Shown: positions 1-6,700, counted from the stretch's first letter. The stretch is DNA of 9,730 nucleotides from Oscillospiraceae bacterium (GCA_031260745.1 JAISKY010000292.1:1-9730); one strand, 5' to 3'. Numbers and translations: made by a program. The notes: a model not told the origin generated them from the sequence alone.

Positions 1-1013
1 CGCGTAACAAAGTCCGATCCGCGATGGCGATAATCGGAGTATTCGGCTGTACCGCGTTGATTGTCTGCGCGTTAAGTATGAACCACAGTATGGAAGTCCT
101 TAAAGTCTGGCAGTATGAAATCACAAACAAATATGAGTCCAAGCTGATACTAAGCGAAAACTCAAACGGCGAACAAATTGACGGCGAGCCGATTATGGAG
201 GACAGCATTGAAATCCGCGCTAACGGAGTGAAAAAATCCGGCGCGATACTCGTCACGGATAATACTACGCTGATTGCTAATACCGATATGAACCTGAATC
301 CTGTTGAACTGTCGCACGACGGCGTATCAATAACGGCAAAACTCGCGGAAAAGCTGAATGTCTGCGTCGGCGACAGCGTAGAGTGGCACATTTACGGTAA
401 CGAGGGCTGGATTACCGGCGAGATTGCCGCGATTTACCGCGCTCCCGTTTCGCAGGGCATTACAATGAGCCGCGAATACTTGGAATCGCTCGGACTGACG
501 TACCGAACCACCGCGATTTTGTCCGCCGATGTCGTGACAACTCGACCCAACGGAGTAGAAACGATTGAATCTACCTCCGACGCGTCCGCGGGTTGGGACG
601 ATATGACCGAAGCGATGTACATAATGGTGTATCTGCTGATAATCGCGGCGGCGGTACTGGCAATTGTGGTACTGTATAATCTCGGGTTGCTGTCGTTCAC
701 CGAGATGGAGCGCGAGATGGCTACGCTGAAAGTTATGGGGCTGAAATCCGGCAAGTTACGCGGACTTCTGCTCACGCAAAACCTGTGGTTCTCCTTAATA
801 GGCTTCGCGCTGGGAGTTCCGGGAGGTCTGCGGCTTATCGACGTGATTGTGTCGTACTCCGGCGATTCGTTCGACTTCCCCGTTACGCTTAGCGTGTCCG
901 TGTTCGTAATCTCCGCGGTGTTCACGTTCGGACTGTCTGTGTTGGTGAACCGTCTGTTCTCGCGCAAAATTCGCCGCCTTAATATGGTCGAGGTTCTCAA
1001 ATCCGCGGAGTAA
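1..1013 (+). CDS. ABC transporter permease, FtsX/MacB family (3' part, 5' end outside window)
   Basis: This is the C-terminal part of an integral membrane permease that would work with an ABC ATPase to export or extract a lipid, peptide or lipoprotein-type substrate. The substrate cannot be told from the sequence. The frame is open to the window edge (first full codon at 3). The residues before the ATG at 24 read RNKVRSA, the usual lead-in to an FtsX-family transmembrane helix, so that ATG is internal and the true start lies upstream. Counting from it, a membrane helix at about 1-20 is followed by a long extracytoplasmic domain (about 25-195). A helix at about 198-222 leads into the FtsX signature VLYNLGLLSFTEMEREMATL and KVMGL. 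Two more helices (about 252-275 and 285-307) and a basic tail ending NMVEVLKSAE follow, as is typical of the family. The gene is closed by a strong terminator and is probably the last of its operon. The family call is firm; the substrate is unknown. Confidence 0.9.
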   Translation, partial: RNKVRSAMAIIGVFGCTALIVCALSMNHSMEVLKVWQYEITNKYESKLILSENSNGEQIDGEPIMEDSIEIRANGVKKSGAILVTDNTTLIANTDMNLNPVELSHDGVSITAKLAEKLNVCVGDSVEWHIYGNEGWITGEIAAIYRAPVSQGITMSREYLESLGLTYRTTAILSADVVTTRPNGVETIESTSDASAGWDDMTEAMYIMVYLLIIAAAVLAIVVLYNLGLLSFTEMEREMATLKVMGLKSGKLRGLLLTQNLWFSLIGFALGVPGGLRLIDVIVSYSGDSFDFPVTLSVSVFVISAVFTFGLSVLVNRLFSRKIRRLNMVEVLKSAE

Positions 1014-1026
1014 ACTAAATCGCCGT

Positions 1027-1041
1027 GCAGCGTGACGCTGC
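1027..1041 (+). other. Small hairpin just after the permease stop
   Basis: GCAGCG (1027-1032) and CGCTGC (1036-1041) form a 6-bp GC-rich stem with a three-base loop, 13 nt after the permease stop. No T tract follows, so it is not a terminator by itself. It may protect the mRNA 3' end or assist the larger terminator 14 nt downstream. Confidence 0.4.
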
Positions 1042-1054
1042 GCAAAAGAAAACG

Positions 1055-1087
1055 AAAAATACGTTGCCCTTATGGGAACGTATTTTT
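1055..1087 (+). terminator. Rho-independent terminator after the ABC permease
   Basis: AAAAATACGTT (1055-1065) is perfectly complementary to AACGTATTTTT (1077-1087). Inside, CCC/GGG (1067-1069 with 1074-1076) closes a TTAT loop and only G1066 is left unpaired. The right arm ends in five T, and the left arm begins with five A, so the structure could end transcription from either direction. It separates the permease transcript from the era transcript. Confidence 0.85.
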
Positions 1088-1193
1088 GCGTATTTTGGTA
1101 TACTTGCATAATTTCTCGTTATTGCATTTACAATCAATTCTTTCGGCGGGAATTCGCCGCTATTTCTTCTGCGTCGCGGAGGTGAGAAAATTG
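1088..1193. other. Non-coding stretch between the permease terminator and the era promoter
   Basis: No convincing coding region is visible here. It contains a short hairpin, CGGCG-GGAATT-CGCCG, at about 1144-1159. At 1178-1185 it carries GGAGGTGA, an eight-base perfect match to the anti-Shine-Dalgarno sequence. This is followed five bases later by TTG TTG CTC TTT and then a stop (1203-1205), so the strong ribosome binding site serves no visible gene. It may drive a four-codon peptide or be the remnant of a lost gene. Confidence 0.4.
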
Positions 1194-1222
1194 TTGCTCT
1201 TTTAACAACATTATGTTATACT
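1194..1222 (+). promoter_or_regulatory. Probable promoter of the era-recO-mutS2 operon
   Basis: A -35 box TTGCTC (1194-1199) is separated by exactly 17 nt from a -10 box TATACT (1217-1222). Transcription would start near 1229 and give an era leader of roughly 150 nt. A second -10-like GATAAT (1229-1234) is present, but its best -35 candidate is too far away (21 nt). This is the best housekeeping-sigma promoter between the upstream terminator and era. Confidence 0.6.
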
Positions 1223-1265
1223 GTATGGGATAATTGGTTTGGAGATACGATTTTCTCATCATTCC

Positions 1266-1345
1266 GTAGCGTTCGGGTTTACGCCGGCGCGGCAAACGTA
1301 GTGACCTCCTGTGATTAGTAGGTGTTTGCCGTTAAATCGCGCTAC
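1266..1345 (+). promoter_or_regulatory. Structured leader upstream of era (family unknown)
   Basis: Nested complementary segments suggest a folded 5' leader. GTAGCG (1266-1271) can pair with CGCTAC (1340-1345) as an outer stem. CGGCAAAC (1290-1297) pairs perfectly with GTTTGCCG (1324-1331). ACCT (1304-1307) pairs with AGGT (1320-1323), directly stacked on that stem across a 6-nt bulge. A palindrome CGCCGGCG lies at 1282-1289. GTTT at 1277-1280 could compete for AAAC at 1294-1297, which would allow two alternative folds. I do not recognise a T-box, TPP, cobalamin or other named riboswitch core. The role, if any, is inferred only from position and pairing. Confidence 0.35.
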
Positions 1346-1381
1346 TTACAGAATAGGGAATTAGAAAGGTAATATATACAA

Positions 1382-2269
1382 ATGATAACAAAAACTCTGG
1401 TCGCGGCGATAATCGGGCGGCCGAACGTAGGTAAAAGCACTTTGACGAACGCGGTCGCGGGTGAGAAAATCGCGATTGTTACGCCTAAGCCTCAAACTAC
1501 CAGACACAGGATTAGAGCGGTCGCGAACCGCGGCGAAACTCAGTTCGTGTTCGTTGATACTCCGGGCTATCATACGCCTAAAACCAAACTCGGCGAGTAT
1601 ATGGTTAAGACTGTGCGTGAAAGCGTTCAAGGTGTTGACGTAGTTGTGATGATGATTGAAAACGGGCGCGAGGACGACGAGTTGCCGAACATCGCTAAGC
1701 GCGGGAAAACTCCGGTGGTACTCGTGATAAACAAGATTGACACGTTGGAGCGCGTTGACAGTTTACTGCCGATAATCGCGAAATACTCGGAGTTTGAGCA
1801 TATTATTCCGATTTCCGCAAAAACCGGCGAGGGCGTTGAGGAATTGCTTAGCGTTTTGGCGCAGTTTGCTCAGGACGGCGGAGCGCTGTTTCCCGACGGT
1901 ATGACCTCCGACCAGGACGATTTGGTAGTAGTCGGCGAGCTTGTCCGCGAGAAGTTGCTGATGTGTCTTAATCAGGAAATTCCGCACGGAACGGCGGTTG
2001 AGGTAACGAAGTTCTCCGAGCGCGATACTACCGCCGGAGAACCCGTAATTGACGTTGACGTGACGATTTACTGTGAGCGCGACACTCACAAGCGAATAAT
2101 AATCGGGAAAAAAGGCGAGATGATTAAACGTATCGGCGAGCTTTCGCGCAAGGACATCGAGCGTTTTATGGGTACGAAAGTTTTCCTGCAAACGTGGGTG
2201 AAAGTCAAGGAGGGTTGGCGCGACCACTCCACGGCGTTAAGGGATTTCGGCTATGTATCTGAGCCGTGA
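1382..2269 (+). CDS. era: GTPase Era
   Basis: Era is an essential GTPase that binds 16S rRNA near its 3' end and checks maturation of the small ribosomal subunit. At 295 residues it is the normal family length. The N-terminal GTPase domain has G1 GRPNVGKST (12-20), the PQTTRHRI switch I region (37-44), G3 DTPG (59-62), G4 NKID (117-120) and G5 SAK (145-147). The C-terminal KH RNA-binding domain carries RIIIGKKGEMIKRIG (about 238-252). The ATG at 1382 is chosen because the reading frame starts right before the first beta strand and AGAAAGG lies at 1363-1369. The 12-nt spacing is somewhat long. It is the first gene of the era-recO-mutS2 operon, behind a structured leader. Identification is very secure. 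Confidence 0.97.
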   Translation: MITKTLVAAIIGRPNVGKSTLTNAVAGEKIAIVTPKPQTTRHRIRAVANRGETQFVFVDTPGYHTPKTKLGEYMVKTVRESVQGVDVVVMMIENGREDDELPNIAKRGKTPVVLVINKIDTLERVDSLLPIIAKYSEFEHIIPISAKTGEGVEELLSVLAQFAQDGGALFPDGMTSDQDDLVVVGELVREKLLMCLNQEIPHGTAVEVTKFSERDTTAGEPVIDVDVTIYCERDTHKRIIIGKKGEMIKRIGELSRKDIERFMGTKVFLQTWVKVKEGWRDHSTALRDFGYVSEP

Positions 2270-2290
2270 GCCGCGGCGGGCTTATGCCGA

Positions 2291-2307
2291 GCCGACGTTT
2301 AATCGGC
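2291..2307 (+). other. Small hairpin in the era-recO gap
   Basis: GCCGA (2291-2295) and TCGGC (2303-2307) form a 5-bp stem with a seven-base loop in the 69-nt gap between era and recO. No T tract follows, so transcription should read through. It may be a processing or stability element, or chance. Confidence 0.25.
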
Positions 2308-2338
2308 GCGGAATCGTGATTAACAAGGTGAATGCGGT

Positions 2339-2803
2339 ATGTATATGACAACGAGAGCGTTGATACTGCGCTACGCGGATTACAAGGAACGCAGTCGGAT
2401 ATTGACTGTGCTGACGGAGCAGGGCGAGAAACTTACGGTCACGTCCAACGGCTCCAAAGCCTACGCGGAACCGTACGTATGTTCGGAGTTGACGCTCAGA
2501 CAGTCGAACGGACGTTGGTACGCTCAGGAGGGGCGTACGGTCGCGGAGTTTCGCGGTATCAGAAAAGACATAGAGAAATTCGAGCTTGCGGCATATATCG
2601 CCAAAATAGCGGAAGCTCTGTCCGATAGCGACGTACCTCAGCCGGAGTTGTTTCGGTTGATTGCTAGGGCGTTCGATACTATGTCAAAACTGGAAATTTC
2701 TGCGGACGGGACAACCTTGAAACGATTTCAAAAGGCGTTGGAAATTAGAATCGCGAGAATCGCGGGTTTTGTTTCGTTCGATGAAATAAGGGAGATTTTA
2801 TAG
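2339..2803 (+). CDS. recO: DNA repair protein RecO, short form lacking the C-terminal zinc-finger region
   Basis: RecO is a recombination mediator that, with RecR and RecF, loads RecA onto SSB-coated single-stranded DNA. The first ~80 residues match the RecO OB-fold: TTRALILRYADYKERSRILTVLTEQGEKL, then a beta-rich stretch to FRGIRKDIEKFELAAY (71-86). A helical segment (about 84-142) follows. The protein stops at residue 154, just after FQKALEIRIARIAGF, where a normal RecO of about 240-255 residues continues into a Cys4 zinc finger and more helices. Only 42 nt separate the stop from mutS2, so the missing ~90 residues are not hidden in another frame. The start at 2339 is supported by AAGGTG at 2325-2330 (8-nt spacing); an in-frame ATG at 2345 is possible. 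Whether the protein is functional is uncertain. Confidence 0.85.
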   Translation: MYMTTRALILRYADYKERSRILTVLTEQGEKLTVTSNGSKAYAEPYVCSELTLRQSNGRWYAQEGRTVAEFRGIRKDIEKFELAAYIAKIAEALSDSDVPQPELFRLIARAFDTMSKLEISADGTTLKRFQKALEIRIARIAGFVSFDEIREIL

Positions 2804-2811
2804 GGGGGGGG
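2803..2811 (+). repeat. Nine-G homopolymer at the recO stop codon
   Basis: A run of nine G begins with the last base of the recO TAG stop (2801-2803). Slippage here would not change the RecO stop, because TA always precedes the run, but it would alter the recO-mutS2 spacing. The run lies outside the mutS2 ribosome binding site. Runs this long are otherwise absent from the window; the nearest equivalents are the C7 and G6 runs inside the mutS2 insertion. Confidence 0.7.
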
Positions 2812-2845
2812 TTCCTCTATACGGTTACTTTTACGGAGATTAAAT

Positions 2846-5272
2846 ATGAATTTAACGCAAAAATCACTAAATACGCTTGAACTTCCCGCGTTGCTGGAGA
2901 TACTGGCTGAAAAAGCGGGAAGCGATTCGGCGAAAGAACAAATACGTTTGCTTCGTCCGGTGACGGAACTTGCGGAGGCGGAGCGGCTTATGCGCGAAAC
3001 CTCCGACGCTAAGTTAATGACGGAAACCCGGCAGACGCCGGGCTTCGCGAATTTGAGAGAAATCGGGTCGGCTTTGAGCCGCACGAAACTGGGCGGCACG
3101 CTGAATACCCGCGAACTTTTGAATATCTCGTCGGTGCTTAGGGAAACAAGGCAAATCGCGGCGTATGGCGAGGGCAGTAATAACAATTCGCTCGCGCCGA
3201 TGTTCTGGTCGCTTAGACCGAACAAATTCCTCGAGGAAAAAATCGACCGCGCGATAGTCGCGGAGGACGAAATCTCGGACAGCGCTTCGTCGGAACTGTA
3301 CGCGATTCGGCGTCACATAAGAGCGGCTAACAGTAAAGTCCGCGACATACTGCAAAAAATAATTTCATCGCCGTCATATCAGAAATCGTTGCAGGAGTCG
3401 ATAATAACACAGCGAAGCGGACGATTCGTGGTTCCGGTACGCGCGGAGCATAAGGGCGCGGTTCCGGGAATCGTTCACGATACGTCGTCAAGCGGAGCGA
3501 CGCTGTTCGTTGAGCCTATGAGCGTCGTTAATGCCAACAACGAAATCCGCGAACTTGAGGGCAAGGAGAAACGCGAGATTGAGCGCATACTGGCGGAGTT
3601 GTCCGCCGAAACCGCAAACTTCGCGGACGATATTCTGAATAGCTGGGATATGCTGGTCGCGCTTGACGTGATATTCGCGAAAGCCGCGCTGTCGTATGAA
3701 ATGAAATGCGCCGAGCCAATACTAAGCTCCGACGGCGAGGTTGAGTTGAAGCGCGCGCGTCACCCGCTGCTTAGCAAGGATACGGCGGTTCCGGTGGACG
3801 TCTCGCTAGGCAAATCGTGGGATACGTTGGTAATAACCGGGCCGAATACGGGCGGTAAAACGGTCAGTATAAAAACGCTTGGACTATTGTGCGCGATGGC
3901 GGCGTGCGGACTGCATATACCTGTCGCAAGCGGTAGCGTGGTTCCGATTTTTCGACAGATACTTGCGGACATCGGCGACGAGCAAAGCATAGAGCAGTCG
4001 CTGTCTACGTTTAGCTCGCACATGACAAACATAGTCGCGATATTGGGGGAGCTCCCCCCCTACCCCCCCTCAGCGAGGGGGGCAATGCAAGGGTTAACCT
4101 CAGAGCGGGGGGCGCCGCAACAACAGCCCCCCTCTTTGAGGGGGGACAAGGGGGGAGTTCTCATACTCCTTGACGAGCTTGGCGCGGGAACCGACCCGGC
4201 GGAGGGCGCCGCGCTCGCGACCGCAATCATCGAGTACGCTCGGCAACGTGGCGCGAAGCTGGCGGTTACTACTCACTATGCGGAGCTTAAACTTTACGCG
4301 CTCCAAACCGAGGGCGTGGAAAACGCTTCGTGCGAGTTTGACGTCGAAACCCTAAAGCCTACGTATCGGCTGATTACCGGGATTCCGGGCAAATCTAACG
4401 CGTTCGCGATTTCGGAGCGGCTTGGGCTTAATCCGAATATAATCGAGGACGCGAAACAGCGCGTTGACAGCGGCAACGCGGAATTTGAAGCCGTAATCGC
4501 TAACTTACAGGCGAAGCGTCAGGAGATGGAGCGTCTGAATTTCGAGCTTAGAGTTAAGAACGAAGAAATAGCCAACGAACGCTTGCAGGCTGAAACCCTG
4601 CGTAAGCGGTTGGAAGATGAAAAGGTTAAGGCGACAAGGGAGGCTCGCGGCGAAGCCGAACGTATTATCGTTCAGGCTAGGGAGCAAGTCAAAGCCGCGC
4701 TGGAGATTGCTCAGCGTACCGGCGCTAATCCCGCCGACGCGTTCAAGACGCTTAACGATGCGGAAAAAGACGTTTACGCCGGCGCGCCGGAGGAAGAACC
4801 GGAAACCGCCGAATGGAACTACCGCGAGATTAAACCCGGCGATACGGTGGAACTTCTGAAATTCGGCACTAAAGCGGAAGTTATCTCGGTTAACTCCGAC
4901 GGTGAGTTGGAGCTAAAAGCGGGAATCCTGACAGTTAGAGCCGGAGTTAACGAGGTTCGTTTGCTTGAGGATATAAAAAGTGAAACTCAAAGGTATCTGG
5001 AAAAAAGCGAAGCGGCGTTAAGAACTTTGGACGTGCATAGCGAGGTTGACCTTCGAGGAATGGACAGCGAGGAGGCTACCGCGGTTTTGGAGCGTTACAT
5101 TGACAACGCGGTAAGAGCGAATCTGCTTAGTGTCAGGATTATCCACGGAAAAGGAACGGGCGCGTTAAGAGCCGCTGTGCAAAACGCTTTGAAACGCAAC
5201 AAAAACGTGAAAAAGTTTCGGATTGGCTCCTACGGCGAGGGCGACTTCGGCGTAACCGTCGCGGATTTGTAA
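2846..5272 (+). CDS. mutS2: MutS2 (Smr-domain MutS paralogue, anti-recombination / ribosome-rescue ATPase) with an in-frame inserted segment
   Basis: MutS2 is a dimeric ATPase of the MutS superfamily. Family members are reported to suppress homologous recombination or, in Bacillus, to split collided ribosomes. This 808-residue protein begins with the usual helical region (LELPALLEILAEKAGS). It has Walker A GPNTGGKT (332-339), the conserved block DIGDEQSIEQSLSTFSSHM, and Walker B LILLDELGAGTDP with D443-E444. A coiled coil (about 550-622) and a beta-rich KOW-like segment (about 660-715) follow. The C-terminal Smr domain has DLRG (735-738) and HGKGTG (767-772). Walker A to Walker B spans 111 residues; by my count from remembered B. 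subtilis MutS2 it is about 80. The excess is residues ~402-437, a Pro/Gly-rich stretch encoded by a palindromic element. No stop is introduced, so the protein is probably made. GGAG at 2835-2838, 7 nt before ATG, supports the start. Last gene of the operon. Confidence 0.95.
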   Translation: MNLTQKSLNTLELPALLEILAEKAGSDSAKEQIRLLRPVTELAEAERLMRETSDAKLMTETRQTPGFANLREIGSALSRTKLGGTLNTRELLNISSVLRETRQIAAYGEGSNNNSLAPMFWSLRPNKFLEEKIDRAIVAEDEISDSASSELYAIRRHIRAANSKVRDILQKIISSPSYQKSLQESIITQRSGRFVVPVRAEHKGAVPGIVHDTSSSGATLFVEPMSVVNANNEIRELEGKEKREIERILAELSAETANFADDILNSWDMLVALDVIFAKAALSYEMKCAEPILSSDGEVELKRARHPLLSKDTAVPVDVSLGKSWDTLVITGPNTGGKTVSIKTLGLLCAMAACGLHIPVASGSVVPIFRQILADIGDEQSIEQSLSTFSSHMTNIVAILGELPPYPPSARGAMQGLTSERGAPQQQPPSLRGDKGGVLILLDELGAGTDPAEGAALATAIIEYARQRGAKLAVTTHYAELKLYALQTEGVENASCEFDVETLKPTYRLITGIPGKSNAFAISERLGLNPNIIEDAKQRVDSGNAEFEAVIANLQAKRQEMERLNFELRVKNEEIANERLQAETLRKRLEDEKVKATREARGEAERIIVQAREQVKAALEIAQRTGANPADAFKTLNDAEKDVYAGAPEEEPETAEWNYREIKPGDTVELLKFGTKAEVISVNSDGELELKAGILTVRAGVNEVRLLEDIKSETQRYLEKSEAALRTLDVHSEVDLRGMDSEEATAVLERYIDNAVRANLLSVRIIHGKGTGALRAAVQNALKRNKNVKKFRIGSYGEGDFGVTVADL
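4045..4157 (+). repeat. GC-rich palindromic (MITE-like) element inserted in frame in mutS2
   Basis: Two hairpins with identical 8-bp stems lie 44 nt apart: CCCCCCTC-AGC-GAGGGGGG (4064-4082) and CCCCCCTC-TTT-GAGGGGGG (4127-4145). Outside them, CTCCCCCCCT (4052-4061) is complementary, apart from one extra C, to AGGGGGGAG (4149-4157). The whole block of about 106 bp (4052-4157) therefore has terminal inverted repeats of about 32 nt, each itself a hairpin. A third, degenerate copy of the right arm (CAGAGCGGGGGG) ends at 4112. The left edge adds a 14-bp palindrome, GGGGGAGCTCCCCC (4045-4058). Base composition is unlike the surrounding mutS2 codons. The element encodes residues about 402-437, including PPYPP and PPSLRGDKGG, with no stop. 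I infer a non-autonomous repeat that landed in a tolerant loop; copies elsewhere in the genome were not visible to me. Confidence 0.8.
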
Positions 5273-5282
5273 AGATTTATGT

Positions 5283-5317
5283 ACGGGCGGTCAAAAGCCG
5301 CCCGTTGGAATTTTTTT
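5283..5317 (+). terminator. Rho-independent terminator of the era-recO-mutS2 operon
   Basis: ACGGGCGG (5283-5290) and CCGCCCGT (5298-5305) form a perfect 8-bp stem with a 7-nt loop, followed by TGGAA and seven T (5311-5317), ten bases after the mutS2 stop. It lies between convergent genes. Read from the minus strand the hairpin is followed by a T-poor stretch, so it would terminate the opposing gene only weakly. Confidence 0.85.
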
Positions 5318-5320
5318 ATA

Positions 5321-6643
5321 TTAGCCTTTAAGAAAGTTTGCCCAGGTGACGTAGTCTTTGGAATTTAGGTGAACGCCGTCCCAGGTTGACGCCGCGGGCA
5401 AATAGCCCTCTGAGTCGGCGAAAAGCGAATTGATGTCAACATAGTTTACCTCTTTGTCTGCGGCGAGTTTTGCTAGACTCTCGTTGAAAGAGTTGATACG
5501 GTCTTTGGTGAAAGTTCCGCCGCTTGTACTGCGTTTCTTGCTGACAGGCAAAAGGCTTTGGATATAGACTTCCGTATCCGGCAAAAGCTCTTTTATTTTG
5601 TCGATTATCTTTCCGTAAGCGTCGGTATAGTCTGAGACGTTTGAACCAAGTTCGTTAATACCCAGCAGAATATAAACGGCTGCGTACTTTTTACCGCTTA
5701 AAGCGTCGGAGAGCTTAATGTCGCTGCCGCCCGGAGTTTCAAAGTTGTTGCTGAGGGCTTTGAAAACGCTCATTCCCGTGGAGTAAAGATAGTTCGTTTC
5801 GCGCATTTTGCCGTAAAGATACAAACCGTGAGTAAGACTGTCGCCGATGAATAACGTGTCCTCCGCGACGAACTCGGCGGGCTTTTCGGTTTGGACAGGC
5901 GGAGGAATTACGCTGGGCGGTTGCGGAGCCGCGCTTGGAGAAGGTTCGGGAGTTTTACTGTCTATTGCCAGTTTAGGCGTATTGTCGGGATATTTCAAAC
6001 GCATTGACGGAGCGGTCAGACGCATTACGATTACCGCCCCCTCCGCGCGCGTAAGGTAGTTGTCGCCGCCGAAACTGCCGTCCTCGTACCCGCTGAACAA
6101 TCCCATAGAATATCCGAGCTGAACCGGGTGGACATATTTCGCGGGCAGTTTGCGATTGTCGGAAATAAGACCGGAAATACCGGACTGAAGCAGAGAATCC
6201 TCCTCAAGTACGTTTTCGACGGCGCGCCCAATCAACAGCGCGGCGTCGTAACGCGTAATAGGCGCGTCAAGTTTGTTGATGTCAAATTCACTTTCGCGGA
6301 TTAGGTTTCTGTCAAGAGCGGCATAATAATAAACGTCCTGCCAATTGGCGGCGCTGTCGTCCGAAAGAACGGGTTCGCTCCAGTTCGGTAAAACCGAGCC
6401 GCAAAGCATTTTAAGGAATTGCGCCGTGGAAAGCGGGTCGTCCGGACCGAACGTACCGTCGCGGTATCCCTCAATTACCTTGATTTCGGCTAAAGCGGTT
6501 ACGGCGTCGTAATACCAGCTTTCGGCATTAACGTCGGTGAACTTGTCCGGAGCGGTTTCGGCGGATAAAGCCGTGAACGGCGACAACAGCGCGGCAAGCA
6601 GTACCGTTACCAAAATCGCTGACAATGATTGTTTGAGTTGCAT
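5321..6643 (-). CDS. Secreted SLH-domain SGNH/GDSL-family hydrolase
   Basis: This 440-residue protein is predicted to be exported, bound to the cell wall through SLH domains, and to act as an esterase or acetylhydrolase on an unknown substrate. Residues 1-28 form a signal peptide (KQ, hydrophobic core, cleavage likely after ALSA). Three SLH repeats follow: about 34-80 (FTDVNAESWYYDAV, GYRDGTFGPDDPLS), a diverged one at about 94-145, and about 160-208 (GYEDGSFGGDNYLTRAE). A Pro-rich linker spans about 229-255. The SGNH domain has block I FIGDSL (Ser269), a block II-like glycine G290, block III GIN (328-330) and block V DGVH (Asp422, His425), so the catalytic set is complete. I place the start at 6643 because GGAGG lies at 6655-6659 (minus strand) and a promoter lies just upstream. 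The longer frame starting at 6709 would begin upstream of that promoter. It is monocistronic in this window. Confidence 0.9.
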   Translation of the reverse strand: MQLKQSLSAILVTVLLAALLSPFTALSAETAPDKFTDVNAESWYYDAVTALAEIKVIEGYRDGTFGPDDPLSTAQFLKMLCGSVLPNWSEPVLSDDSAANWQDVYYYAALDRNLIRESEFDINKLDAPITRYDAALLIGRAVENVLEEDSLLQSGISGLISDNRKLPAKYVHPVQLGYSMGLFSGYEDGSFGGDNYLTRAEGAVIVMRLTAPSMRLKYPDNTPKLAIDSKTPEPSPSAAPQPPSVIPPPVQTEKPAEFVAEDTLFIGDSLTHGLYLYGKMRETNYLYSTGMSVFKALSNNFETPGGSDIKLSDALSGKKYAAVYILLGINELGSNVSDYTDAYGKIIDKIKELLPDTEVYIQSLLPVSKKRSTSGGTFTKDRINSFNESLAKLAADKEVNYVDINSLFADSEGYLPAASTWDGVHLNSKDYVTWANFLKG

Positions 6644-6671
6644 ATTCTTTATTTCCTCCGTATTCTTTATT

Positions 6672-6700
6672 ATTATAACAAGTATAAACACAAAATGCAA
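6672..6700 (-). promoter_or_regulatory. Promoter of the SLH-SGNH hydrolase gene
   Basis: On the minus strand, TTGCAT (6700-6695) is followed after exactly 17 nt by a perfect TATAAT (6677-6672). Transcription would start near 6665, about 20 nt before the start codon at 6643, leaving room for the GGAGG site and little else. This short leader argues against added RNA-level control and helps fix the translation start. Confidence 0.8.

Noticed and set aside
434..1045. Long minus-strand reading frame opposite the ABC permease
   Set aside because: It is a codon-bias shadow of the permease: no ribosome binding site, no recognisable family, and it overlaps a clearly conserved gene. The other frames antisense to era, mutS2, rnj and the deaminase gene were rejected for the same reason.
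1229..1360. Known riboswitch, T-box, 6S RNA or small SRP RNA before era
   Set aside because: None of the conserved cores I can recall is present, and the ends do not form the long closing stem expected of 6S RNA.
4045..4157. CRISPR-like or terminator interpretation of the paired hairpins in mutS2
   Set aside because: There are only two units with no array of spacers, no T tract follows either hairpin, and the frame runs open straight through to Walker B.
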